A DNA stretch of 64,000 bases from Cotesia glomerata (GCF_020080835.1 NW_025401443.1:693003-757002), one strand, 5' to 3'; shown: positions 22,082-33,922, counted from the first letter of the stretch. A program made the numbers and translations. The notes: generated by a model not told the origin, from the sequence alone.

Positions 22082-22325
22082 TCAGGAGTAGGCGTCGTGA
22101 GACGCAGCACGACTGGATTGAAGTAATGCTAACGCGGTTCCAATCCAGTCCTCCCCGTACCATCTAGGGGAGAGGGGAAGAGGAATGTTTTTTTTAGTGG
22201 GTAAAAATCTCCACACTACCAACTATCGATATCTGCCGGAAGATGGGCGGCAGAGTTAACGATACCGGTGTCTTTTGAAGATCTTTTTTCGTACCTCTTT
22301 ACAAAAAAAAAAAAAAAAAAAAAAA

Positions 22326-22339
22326 CACACACACACACG

Positions 22340-22371
<32 letters not shown>

Positions 22372-22800
22372 CGCGCGCGCGCACGCACACGTACAATTCA
22401 ACCTTGACGATTCTTTGTGAGTCTTAAACAACTGCTTTGAATGCCGCCAACCGCGTGGAAATCGGTTCATTCATTCAAAAGTTATTACGGATTGAAAATT
22501 TGAAAAATAGTGTTTTATCAAACTTCTAGCAGACTTTGAGGAGCTTAAAAGAATAGAAAAGCTATCTCTTTGAGCTTAGAGAGCTCAAAATAACACATAA
22601 ATTGTATTTTTGAGCTCGAAGAGCTCAAAAACGTCTTAAGTGCAATTTTAAGCGCCGAGGTATGAAATTAGCGGGGAGTTGCAAGGATGGCCTTCAGGGT
22701 CGACTGTTTTTCTAATTTCTAACTTCCCGCTATGAAAATTGAAAATTTTCAAAAATCGGGAAGCTATTGTTTCTACCCTGTTTTTCGAAAATATAGCGCG
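22326..22800 (-). repeat. (CA)n followed by unit D fragments (reverse)
   Basis: CA/CG-rich repeats (22326-22391) run straight into a reverse-oriented left half of the unit, cut within the sequence, so the far side of E6's target is not the expected continuation of unit C. A truncated reverse right half follows at about 22722-22800 (aacttcccgctatgaaaatt). The arrangement implies a rearrangement or ectopic exchange. Confidence 0.75.
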
Positions 22801-23478
22801 AAAATTCATTTGTTTATAACAAATTGTTTATGTAAAAAACAAACAAAAAATTGAAATATAAAATTTTTTTTTTTTTATATTCAGAAAGAGCAATGAAAAT
22901 GTGGATTAAAAAAAACGGTTCCCTAATATTCATATTGACTATAACAGACACGATTCAAATAGTTAGAGTCTATTTTGTTTTCTATTAAGCAATAAATAAT
23001 TTCAGTTTTGTTTCAATGCTTCAGCTCAATTATTTATTGAATAATGAGACTAATGATTCGGAAAAAGGAAATATTCTTGTGATTGAAGTGGTATCTTAAG
23101 AACTAAAAGTTATATTGACGTTACATTTATCGTTCAAAATTTATTTATTACTAAATACATTAATTTACTACTTGTTCATTATTAACGTAATCTAAAGTGA
23201 TTTATAGAATACATTTTTGATACACTGTCAAAGAGTCAAGAGAGTTTTGTATATAAATTGATAAAAGTTGATAAACAATAACCAGAAATTAAATAAATAA
23301 TTGATCATGAGCTCAAAATAACAGCTTAATTTATTTATTGTTTTATGGTAAACGATAAAGACCTTGAGTGTCATGGTCGTATCTTCGATAGTTTATAAGT
23401 TATAATAACAATTATTATAATATTAGAAAAAAAATTTTTTTTTAATGTTTTATTTATGTTTTTTTTTGCCATCCAAGT

Positions 23479-23528
23479 GGAAAGAGGCAACTTTGGTTCC
23501 GCTGCGCTAAACAAAGTTGCCGCTTTCC
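23479..23528. repeat. Strong hairpin in a GC-rich islet
   Basis: GGAAAG-A-GGCAACTTTG (23479-23495) pairs with CAAAGTTGCC-G-CTTTCC (23512-23528), giving 16 base pairs, one mismatch and a 16-nt loop. The surrounding 70 bp are GC-rich within very AT-rich DNA. Confidence 0.75.
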
Positions 23529-24577
23529 GCCTTCGTCGGACAAAAAAATAGTATACAGCTTTTGAAAAGTAAGAAAGTAAACCTTAGATCACACGTTACC
23601 ATTATTTTTTATAATAGTTGACAAAAATGTAATTACTTAATTTATATTTTCTATAGTTCCATGATTGTAATAATTGAAATATGACCATTAATGCAAATAC
23701 AAAATTAAGAACAGTTACTGTTCTTTCTTTTCAATTTTGCAATTTCATATTTTCAATACTCTTATGTTGTCGATTTATAATACAATAGAATTTTATTGTA
23801 AAGCTGTTATTGTTAATTTTTTCATTTTTCAATTATTTACTCATGTGAACAATTTTATTGACACACGTTAATACCATCTTAGACTTCGACGCATACGTGT
23901 ATTGTCCGTCCGTTAGTCATTTGAAATTAGCGCTCAAAAAAACGAATTGTGATTCGTTGTTCGAGAAAGCGGGTGGGGGAATATTTGGGAACGTTTAACG
24001 AATTTATTTTGGAACCAATAGACAGTGGAAACCTTTAGAAAGAGAACATTTAGACAGAGTCAACTGTATACAATCAGACATCGGAATTCCTATTATTAGA
24101 ATACTCTAAAACATTCAGATAGTTTGTTCTCTTTCATTAGTCAAAACCACTCGAATTTTTTTAGTCACTGTTCACTTTTGATTCAAGTTGATTTTCACTC
24201 AACTACAAACACGATTGAACTGACGAAAAGTCACTGAGTTTCGATTTATACCATCAAACATCGAAATTTTTAGTACCACAACACTCTGGAATATTTACAT
24301 ATGCATCACTTCGATTTGGGTCTTCTACATTAATTATACCACGTACACATTTTAAAACTTTCTAGATCATTCCAGAAATTTTTAGAGTTTTATCTAACAT
24401 TCCAGATCGATCATAGTAGATTGCTCTCATTTTAGAATTTTTTGAATCAGTCTAAAGATTTTGAAAACTTTTTAAAACATTTCAGATCGATTATAACGGT
24501 TTTACTCATTGTAGAACTTTCTAGATCAATCCAGAGATTTTTTAAACTATCTAGAACATCCCGTGAATAAATATTCT

Positions 24578-24694
24578 GATCAGACCTGATATGGCCTGAT
24601 ATGGACCGTCTATATCAGGCCTGATATGGAAATTTGCCATATCAGACTTGATATGGCCTAATCAGGGCTGATATGGCCATATCAAAATGTAGAC
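24578..24694. repeat. CTGATATGG direct and inverted repeats
   Basis: CTGATATGG and its complement CCATATCAG, with close variants, recur about eight times in 117 bp in both orientations. Confidence 0.6.
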
Positions 24695-25278
24695 AAACCT
24701 GAAGTATAAATAAAATTTATCATTTCTGATTATATATCGTTGTTTAGAAAATATAAATGGCACTAATTCATCATTGATACAAAATTTATTTTAGTTGTTT
24801 GAACAACTTCATTCAAAAATAGATAAACTCTGTAATAGAGTACAAAAATCCTACTCTTTTTGAAACTTAACACTTCAAAGTCAAGTATCTAGAAAAGAAA
24901 CAATTCCGCGGGGATGTGCCATCTATCGAAGCCTTTTAATACTAGTTTCGACAGTGCGGAACATGTGATTGCTCCTTAGTGATGTCTTTGTAACTAACTA
25001 ATATGTTGTCAGATTTATATATACCCGAGAAAAAATATTTATATATAATTATATGTAAATTGGTTATATATGATTTTATATGAAAAATGGCCAAATATAA
25101 CCATATCTAATTATATATAACTATATATAATTATATATAACAATATTTAATTATATATTTATTACATCTAATTGATTATTGGGTTAATTTTATGGATAGA
25201 ATATTTAATATGGTCCTACGCAATTCTGTGTAACCAATTAAAATGCGAAAAAAAATATCTAGATATAATTTTATAACT

Positions 25279-27651
25279 TGTAACGGGTGTTTATGCCTGT
25301 TCATTGACCCCTAATTAATTTAATAAAATATAACAATCCTAGCAAAAATGATTCTAAATTAACAAGGGCGCCACTAGGATTTTGTATCTCGGTTCCTGGA
25401 ACCGGAAACCAGAGCTGAGCTTATAATCTACAGGGAGAAAGAGTGGAGGAAGGTGATCTGAAAGAAATAAATTTTTATTTAACAAAAATGACCGGTATTT
25501 ATTTAACAACAAAATAGAATAACAACTCGTGCCCTTGCACGTACACCACTCACTTACAACTAACTTAACACTACCGCTTATAACTACCGGAGGATTTCGG
25601 GCTAAAACCGTCGCCTCAACTCAGTGCTAGTCCTCTACTTGGCAATTCATCAACAAGTAGAAAACGTCGCACCAAGACTCGATTACCCTACTCGGCAATT
25701 CATCAACAAGTAGGGGTCGTCCAAAAAAAATTCCTAATCCCACAGTACCCTCATACGGAGCGTCTATACTGCGGTTTCTAACTTACTACCACTGTACCCC
25801 ACTTGGCGTCTATACAACGGATTCTAAAGTGTATTAATCACTCTACTCGGCAATTCATCAACAAGTAGAGATCGTTACAAAAATTCTTAATCCTGACGGT
25901 ACCCTCTTATGGAGCGTCTATACCGCAGTTTCTAACTAAGTCGCGCTGTCCACCGGACCCTCACGCTCTATCAAAATTCTTAATCCTGACGGTACCCTCA
26001 TATGGAGCGTCTATACCGCAGTTTCTAACTTACTGCCGCTGTACCCCACTTGGCGTCTATACAACGGCTTCTAGGACTGTACGAGTTACTCTACTTGGCA
26101 ATTCATCAACAAGCAGAGAACGCGTACACTCACACACACATATCCCGCATGATCTTCACACACATAATCCACGCGTCTTCACACACACCCTGACTCTACT
26201 TTACTTTTATTTTCCGGATTACAAAATTACTTCAAAAATGACAACATTAATTTTTACTATTGATTTTTAGTCATTAGCACGCAGTTAAATTATGAATCAT
26301 TTGCACGATTAATAAAACAATTTCTCGATAACTCCGTATTAAAATCGACGCCTAACTTATTTCGAAATTATCACGAGTTAAATACTCAGCACATTAAATT
26401 AATTCTAAGAATATTCTTTATAAAATTAACTAAACTTTCTCGGACATAATCCACACTGACAAATAGTTTTACAAAGAATTTTATCTAAATGATGATATTA
26501 AGTTATTGACATATTTTCCAGAACGTTCGACGCATAATTCAATGCAATTTTTGCTCGAAATTTAATTATTGATTATATAAAATATTATTATAAAATTCCA
26601 TCCATTGATTAAGCTAATGATAAATTCCCGAAATTAATATCCACGTAATTAATTAAATTCTAAGGAATTTTTCCAAGATGATGAAATTACAGTTCTTAAT
26701 TAATTTTCATCAAAACGACCCGTGTAATTTTTGACTAGATAATTGTTATTATTGTTATTGTCGACTGGATAATTAATTAACAATAATTTATCTCGAGGTA
26801 AAATATAACTTCCAAAAATTATTCACGGGTAATTCAATTCCGAATTGCGTCGCAATTTCTCAATAATTAATTTTCCAGTAATAAAATCGTTCCCAAAATT
26901 ATTATAATATAATTATAAATAATTTTCAATAATAAATTCTATTAATAAATGATAATTCAATTGTATAAATTGTAATAATGGTCCAGTTGTTAATTTCACA
27001 ATTTACTGCGTACTAAAATTCACAAGGAATTTGCGCGCCAAAAATGGACGCCGTTGTTCGTAACTGCGTAGCACGTTTTGGACCTCGGGTACCGAATACT
27101 ATGTCGTGTCGATTGGAACCTTCTTGATGTTCAGAATTTAATTGATAAAATAAATTTATTTAAACCAATCTCAAATGTTAACAATTATCAATTGGCCAAA
27201 TTAACAAATTAATTACTCACGACTTCCAAACCCAAGAGGTCTAGAACATTCTTCGGGTATAAGATCCCCAGGAAGAATACTCACAATGATAACGAATAAG
27301 ATTTAATTACTATTAATTAATTATTTAACAATTGAATTATCAAAAATTTTATTTAATGAGAAGTAGTAAAATTAATGAGCCGGGTATATGACCCCCTTGG
27401 CTCATCAAAGGAATTAAAGTCTCAATACCTGTGTAATTTTTGTGCTTTGGAAACTCAGGCTTCCTTCTTTGGACTGTTTTGGCTAGCGACGTTACTGCGT
27501 TGGTCACTGCATTACTTCTGACTTGTTGCCTCTACTCAACTGACCAAGAAACCCAAAATTTCCCCCACTTAATACTAGTCGGGTCCCGAAGACCGAGACG
27601 CGCCAGTGCTGCGTCGACTAATTAACACACGAGTTGTCGTGTGTTACGACA
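25279..27651 (-). mobile_element. Solo-LTR-like block, relative of 6426-8806
   Basis: A 2373-bp block starts TGTAACGGGTGTTT and ends TGTTACGACA. On the minus strand it ends ACCCGTTACA and contains TTGTTAAATAAA, matching the layout of 6426-8806 in length, end and poly-A-like signal. Inside, 25625-26115 is built of repeated modules (ATTCATCAACAAGTAG four times, GGAGCGTCTATAC three times). No gag or pol is present; the frame at 27440-27625 has no known domain. I could not find a target duplication, so the exact ends are provisional. Confidence 0.45.
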
Positions 27652-27944
27652 ATTGGATAGTCATTATTCATAATTTATTTATATTACCGAATTTCATTAT
27701 AATATAACATTTATTTAAATGATAAAATAAATAATGATTTTGCTATTAGGTAGTAGCAGAGCAGACCAAAACATCTCATAGGAAATGTGACAAATTTTGT
27801 ATTTTAGAATTATTTAAACGTTATTATAAACATCATTTTACACTTTTTGTGATTACCAAAAAAAAATTTTTTTTCAAAGAAAAAATTTTTATGTCTGTTA
27901 ATTATATATAAGCATATATAATTATATATAGGACTATATATAAT

Positions 27945-28245
27945 CTTGCATGGCTGTATATTGCTCCATATATAGTCATATATAATTATATATGATTATA
28001 TATAACCTCATATACAATTCCATATATAATCATGTATGATTATATATAATTCTATATACTTATATATAATTGTATATGGAACTATATATAATCCTGCATG
28101 GTTGTATATTGCTCCATATATAGTCATATATAATTATATATGATTATATATAACCTCATATACAATTCCATATATAATCAATTATGATTATATATAATTA
28201 TGTATGATCATCTTTAATTGTATATAATTATATATGTGATTCCAT
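27945..28245. repeat. Tandem duplication, period 148 bp
   Basis: A segment beginning gcatggctgtatattgctcc at 27948 recurs nearly unchanged from 28096. Both copies are TATATA-rich and lie inside the AT-rich TIR element. Confidence 0.75.
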
Positions 28246-28484
28246 GTATAATCATATATAATCATATATGATTATATATAATTATAGAGAAACATTTTTT
28301 CTCAGGTATTTCATTGATTATTTAAATTTTTTCTAAAATTTCCAATTAATTACAATAATACATAAGTAAATAACTGAAAATTACATTTCATGATAAATAT
28401 GTAAATTATGTACTAAAGATTTTTCCATCTTGCATAATATTGCATGGAAAATAATAATAATATCAATATCATATTGTATTTAAA

Positions 28485-28546
28485 AAATAAAGAACAATAA
28501 CTTCCCAATTTTTGAAAATTTTCAATTTTCTTTGCGGGAAGTTAAA
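28485..28546 (+). repeat. Detached right-end fragment of a unit
   Basis: aataacttcccaatttttga to gcgggaagtt matches the terminal hairpin of the unit's right half and abuts the left end of unit E. Confidence 0.65.
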
Positions 28547-29237
28547 AAAAATTAGGAAAACGGTTGACCCTGAAGGCCATCCCTGCAACTTCTCGCCAAT
28601 TCTATATCTAAACGCTTGAAATTGCACTTATGACGTTTTTGAGCTCTTCAAGCTCATAAATACAATTTGTGTGTTATTTTGAGCTCTCGAGCTCAGAAAA
28701 ATAGCTTTTGTATGCTTTTGAGCTCTTCGAGCACAAAAGTTTGATAGAGATTGGATAAAACACTATTTTTTGAATTTTCAAATCGCAGTAACTTTTGAAT
28801 AAACGAACCGATTTCCACGCGGTTAGTGGAATTCGACGCAGTTTTTTAAGCTTCACAAAGAATCCTCAAGTTTAAATTGATATAACGAAAAATTTTCGAG
28901 TAATTCCGAAAAAACACTTTTTTCGGTTTTCGTTCAACGATAACTCACGAACGAATCAACCGATTATGACCGGACTGGCGGTGATCGACGTGGCTGTTTT
29001 TATGTTAAGAGCTGATTAAGTTTTGGAATTGATCAGTGAAGCTTTTTAAAAGTTATTCCAAAAAAACCACATTTGAAAAAATTTTTTTTGTAGTTTTTTT
29101 GCGATTTCTCAAAATCTACCAGTCCGAATTATTCCAAAGTATACTCAAAATCTAATTTTAGTCAAGCCCTTTCGAATGGCACCAACCGCAATCAAACAGG
29201 TCAAGCCGTTCAAAAGTTATGAGAGGTTTACATACAT

Positions 29238-29300
<63 letters not shown>

Positions 29301-29554
29301 GACAACATCGCGGGAATAGTCAGGGAAGCACACACACACACACACAGACAACAGCGCGGGGATAGTCAGGGAAGCACACACACACACACATCCATACATA
29401 CATACAGACACCATCGCGGGAATAGTCAGCGAAGCTTCCTAGGACCTCGAAACGTTGAGATTCGATGAAAACCCGATTTTTGTAAAACGGGGTGAAAACA
29501 ATAACTTCCCGATTTTTGAAAATCTTTGATTTTCTTAGCGGAAAATTAAAAATT
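28547..29554 (+). repeat. Unit E: complete unit with an unoccupied (CA)n
   Basis: The whole unit is present in one piece: left end aaaattaggaaaacggttga, three GAGCTC hairpins at 28638-28735, the long middle block, CA tract 29239-29298, and the right half to 29554. No retrotransposon is inserted. The CA tract and a 30-bp segment ending tagtcagggaagc are locally triplicated (29299, 29349 and 29408 onward). This copy shows the undisturbed order of the unit and acts as the empty site for E1, E2, E4 and E5. Confidence 0.85.
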
Positions 29555-29837
29555 AGGACGACGTATGACCCTTAGTGTATTTAAAGACAGCTAAACTTTG
29601 AAGAGGTTAGGCTCAGTATTAGTGAGGTTATTGTATTATTAGCCAAATAACCATTACTTTGATGCAGATAGTGATAGTGTACGTTTGTCAGCATCATTTT
29701 GATTCCAGCTCTTATGGTAAATTAACATCATTGTGTTGTTGCCTACTCAAACGGTAACTGATATCGCTTTGTGTTGTTTCTCTCAGCGACTACCTGATCT
29801 GTCACTTGTATTTAAAAGACATCGTCTTTTTCGTGGT

Positions 29838-31082
29838 ATGCCAGTAGGCTCTGACATTTGTACCCGATGTAAACAAGCTGTGAAGTCTGCTGTGACTTGT
29901 AATGCGTGTAGGCTGCATTACCACCCTAGCTGTGCTAAAGACTATATTAAAAACAAGCCATTGTCTCATTGCTGTAGGAAAAATTTGAAAAACCTTTTGC
30001 TGAGCTTGGATTCACCTAGTGCGCCAACGAGAAGTACTAGCTCATTAAGATCTACTAAAACTAGTGCATCATCCGTCTCGAATTACAAATCAGCCTGTTC
30101 ATCTTCCTTAACACCTCCAGTTAATGTTTCAAAATCTATCAAGTCTCCTATAACGCCAAACCTCTTGTCATCTCCTGGTAACGACTCAGTATTTCTGTCA
30201 CGTTCAACTTCTTCTGCAATGTCAACGCTCTTACCTCAAGGTTGGTCAGGGAAATCCTTGGATGATAAAATGACAGCTCTGATGGAGCAACTTCTGTCTT
30301 CTGAACAATCCATGAAGAAGAAGTTTGAAGAATTGAGTACTCAGATCGAGGAGTTAAAAACTGAACAAACTAATACTTCTGAAAAGCTGAAAGAAGTCAC
30401 TACGAATGTGCAGGTAAATGCTGATGCCATTTCCAAGATTGACAAAGAATTCTCCAAATTAAAAACGCAGGTCGCAACTGATAAAGAATCAATGCAAGAG
30501 AAACTATTGTCTCTTAAAAATCCAGATCTAGTAGGATCTACTTCTAGCTCATCTACTATTTCTTCAGTAACCCAAGGCACGGCTGAATTGGTTATCTCGG
30601 GCATTCCTGACCCTGTTATTGATAAACTGTCTCCAGCTGACATCTCAACTGTTGTCCTCAGCTATTTGAAACTACCTCATTTAGCAAGTGATGTCTTGAC
30701 TATTCGTAAATTTGATACCAAGACGAATCAAAGTGCGGGCAATGCTAGAAACCAAAATGTGCCTTCCTTGCACTCGTTTCTAGTCTGCATGAAATCATCT
30801 CAGGTAAGAGATTACATCGTCGACATTAAACGAAAGACAAAACTTCTTCCAGCAAAGGATATTGTCTCGGGCATTATTGATGACAATTATAGAGGGACTA
30901 TTTACATAAATGAACTCTTGCATCCAGAGACCTACAAACTACTTATAAAGACCAAGGAAAAGGCCAAAACTATGAATTACAATTATGTCTGGGTTCGAAG
31001 TGGCCATATCTTCGCCAAAAAAGATGACAACTCAGACAGACTCAGTATTGTCTCCACTGTTGATCTTTCGAAACTTGAATAA
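29838..31082 (+). CDS. E7 ORF1: PHD-like zinc finger and coiled-coil protein
   Basis: The frame is open from 29733, but ATG 29838 (MPVGSDICTRCKQAV) directly precedes the zinc finger and is the likelier start, giving 414 aa. The PHD-like finger shows CTRC, CNAC, H, C and a final CC. A Ser/Thr-rich linker follows, then a coiled coil (KKKFEELSTQIEELKTEQ), then a C-terminal domain (ELVISGIPDP, later YVWVRSGHIFAKK) resembling the RNA-binding C-terminus of CR1-type ORF1 proteins. It probably binds the element's RNA. It remains open although ORF2 downstream is badly broken. Confidence 0.8.
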   Translation: MPVGSDICTRCKQAVKSAVTCNACRLHYHPSCAKDYIKNKPLSHCCRKNLKNLLLSLDSPSAPTRSTSSLRSTKTSASSVSNYKSACSSSLTPPVNVSKSIKSPITPNLLSSPGNDSVFLSRSTSSAMSTLLPQGWSGKSLDDKMTALMEQLLSSEQSMKKKFEELSTQIEELKTEQTNTSEKLKEVTTNVQVNADAISKIDKEFSKLKTQVATDKESMQEKLLSLKNPDLVGSTSSSSTISSVTQGTAELVISGIPDPVIDKLSPADISTVVLSYLKLPHLASDVLTIRKFDTKTNQSAGNARNQNVPSLHSFLVCMKSSQVRDYIVDIKRKTKLLPAKDIVSGIIDDNYRGTIYINELLHPETYKLLIKTKEKAKTMNYNYVWVRSGHIFAKKDDNSDRLSIVSTVDLSKLE

Positions 31083-31126
31083 CGCCAAAATTGTTCAATT
31101 AATAAATCTATAAGTAAATCATTTTC

Positions 31127-33922
31127 AACTGTAAATGTATTGAGTTTAAATATAAACAGTCTTGTCGGTCATATAGCTCAGTTTTTAAACTAAGTCCATG
31201 AAACTCATCCTGATATTATTATTTTGACTGAAATCTGGTTAAAACCTTCGCTTGATAATCGAATTTTTTCATTAAGTGATTACACAGTTGTTCGGAGAGA
31301 CCGAACTTTAAAACATGCTGAAAATGGACGTTATATTAGAGGTGGTGGAGTAGCTTGCTTGGTTCACAACTCTCTCAAAGTCGAAGTATCGCACATTTTA
31401 ACGTCGGATCACATAAACCAGCGTGAATTCCTGATAGTTGACATTACTTTAAGAACTAGCTCCCACCTCTTGCTATCATGTATATACAAAAGACTAAAGG
31501 GAATGTTTCTTATTGAATTTTTTGATATTTACCCCAAACTTGCTCCTAACTTCAAGAATATTGTCATAGCAGGGGATTTAAACTGTAATCTTCTGGACAA
31601 TTCCTACGTTACGAGTCACTTAAAAGATTTCATTACTGAGTCTTCCCTACACTGCATACCTTATGGTGCTACCTTCCATAAGAATGGTTGCGACTCCTGG
31701 CTCGACGTAATCCTGGTTGACAATGAAAATGAATTGGTTTCTTTTACAAAATCTGATTTCCTGTTCGCTGATGGTCATGACTATTTACTAAGTCAATATA
31801 CAATGGATCAACCTCAACCGATGAACGAGAAAATTACCTTCCGGAAATTACAAACTGTGACCAGCAAGCGCTATCAGACTCTTTGTATAACTCTTTGAGA
31901 ATTGACAACTCCGTGCTAGAAAATTCTGATCCAAATGAGCTATTATCAATCTTTAAATCAAATGTGCTTGCCTCTTTGGACCAGTATGCACCAAGTCACA
32001 CAAAAAATATTTCTCGGCGCAGTAATCCTTGGTTTACCAAAGAACTTACAAATAAATGCAAAGAGCGTGATGAGCTTTATAAACGAGCTAAAAGAAACCA
32101 TGATCTAACCTTGCTTACGCAGTATAAAATCAAGCGAAAACTCTTAAAAACTGAAGTAGAACAGGTGCAGAGTTATACTTGAAGACAGCTTTATCTAGTT
32201 TGTCTTGTGACTCTTCTATCTGGAGCAAGCTTAAACATCTTGGTCTCACTAAATCAAATCCTTCATCACCCCTAAACTATTTTGATTCTCTAGAACTAAA
32301 TGAGTACTATGCAGGTATAGTTAGGAAACATCCAGCTGTAAACAATTTCTTGGGAAAAAATTGATATTGTCGATGTCACGAAGGCTCTTCAACTAACTCT
32401 CACGAAATCTAAAGGTAATAATCCCGATGGATTAGATTTGCGATGGCTAAAGGATCACCTTCCCCAAATATCCTTATTTCTTACAGCTTTATTCAACAGA
32501 TCGCTTGACACCTGTATCTTTCCTGAGATTTGGAAAATCATATACATCATACCACTGAACAAGATAACCTTACCCAAATCTCCATCAGATACAAGACCAA
32601 TTGCAAATCTGTCACACTTAGCGAAAGTATTTGAACGAATTGTCGCAAATCAGCTGGCAACTTACCTGGAAAACAATACTTTGCTCGATCGATGTCAATC
32701 GGGAATTCGTAAGCATCACAGTACGCAAACGGCATTATTAAAACTCACCGACGACGTTAGAGGAGCAATGGATAAAAATCAATTCACTATACTAGTGCTA
32801 TTTGAGTTGGGTAAAGCCTTTGACTACGTGGATCCCAAAGTTATTCTGATCTCTGTATACGAACTAGGCTTCTCTACAGAAGTGATAAATTGGTTTTTCT
32901 CCTATCTGTCAAACCGTTCCTAATCCATACTAAATGACCATGGAACTCCGATTGAACTTTTAAAAACCTCGTTGGGTGTTCCTCAAGGCTCTGTGCTTGA
33001 CCTAATTTTATTTCTAATTGTTATAAATTCTGTAGTTAGGTGGATAATCTTCTGTAAATATGGCCTGTTTGCTGACGACATGTACATCTAGCGACATTGT
33101 TTCGCTTACCAGCTCCACGATGCAGTTCAGAAAATCACAGCTGATTCACAGGCGATTGCTGACTGGGCACGTACACATGGGTTAGTGATTAACTTATCTA
33201 AAACTACGGCGGTGATTTTGGGATCTAGTAGTAAATTAAAACAATTGTAATATCTGGATGTTCCTCCTATTCAAATTGACAACTCGGAAATTCCTTATTT
33301 AAATTCTGCAAAGTGCTTGGGGCTCATAATTAATCAAAATTTATCCTGGAATAGTCATATCTTACAAACCACCAGGAAAGTTAATTTTGTTCTCCATAGT
33401 CTTAAAGTAAGAAAAAATATTTACACTCCCGAGATAAGAAAACTCCTAGTTACAGCTACTATACTACCTCTAATTGATCACTGCTCTATTGTTCTCATTG
33501 ATTCGACTTCAGAAAATAATCTGAAGCTGCAATGAGCTGTCAACTCTTCAATTAGATTTATCTTTAATCTAAAAAAAGATGACCATATTAGTCCTCACCG
33601 TTAAGAGCTAGGATGGCTTACAATTAAATATCGCTGATTGTATTATGCAGTTTGCTACTTATATAAATTATTAGAGAATGGAAAACTGGAGTATTTACGT
33701 GACTTATTTGTTGAAGAAACAGACGTTCGACGTTCAAATCGATTAGATGCCAGAAAACATACCTCCTTTAAGCTATCTTCTTTTACTACAAACTATTTGA
33801 AAAAATCTTTTTTGGTGACAGTAATAAGACTTTGGGAAGAACTTCCACGTGAAATTGTAAACTCGAGCAGCTTGCAAGTCTTCAAAAAAGAAGTCAATTA
33901 TTTATTGAAGTTTGACAAATAG
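31127..33922 (+). pseudogene. E7 ORF2: decayed endonuclease/reverse transcriptase
   Basis: Fragments in several frames together form an ORF2. The endonuclease runs from NINSLVGHIAQ through DIIILTEIWLKP and AGDLNCNLLD to about 31900. The reverse transcriptase has DTRPIANLSHLAKVFERI, then LGVPQGSVL near 32980 and FADDMYI near 33068-33090. The C-terminus ends NSSSLQVFKKEVNYLLKF at 33922. At least six stops or shifts interrupt it (for example 31190, 31896, 32180, 32362, 32921 and 33090). It is clearly dead. Confidence 0.8.

Larger units (their letters stand above)
17482..22325 (+). mobile_element. E6: second R1-clade family inserted in (CA)n
   Basis: A 4.84-kb element lies between CA tracts. It begins CTCGTGTCGG, parallel to the CTCGGGG start of E1, and ends in an A run of about 24 nt followed by (CA)n. 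It encodes the same two-ORF plan but is only distantly similar in protein to E1-E5, so it is a separate family with the same target habit. Its 3' UTR contains a TCTGCC/GGCAGA hairpin near 22232-22254. Each ORF is interrupted by one in-frame stop only. Confidence 0.92.
22801..25020. other. AT-rich region without a gene
   Basis: No coding, RNA or transposon protein signature is recognised. It holds one GC-richer hairpin (23479-23528) and a patch of CTGATATGG repeats (24578-24694), listed separately. Confidence 0.5.
25021..28309. mobile_element. AT-rich TIR element interrupted by an LTR-like block
   Basis: ATACCCGAGAAAAAATATTT at 25021 is mirrored by the reverse complement of AAACATTTTTTCTCAGGTAT ending 28309. 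Between them are long runs of TATATAATTATATATAA-type sequence on both sides of the LTR-like block 25279-27651. This looks like a palindromic MITE-like element with an AT-only body, possibly with an AT target duplication. It has no coding capacity. Confidence 0.55.
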
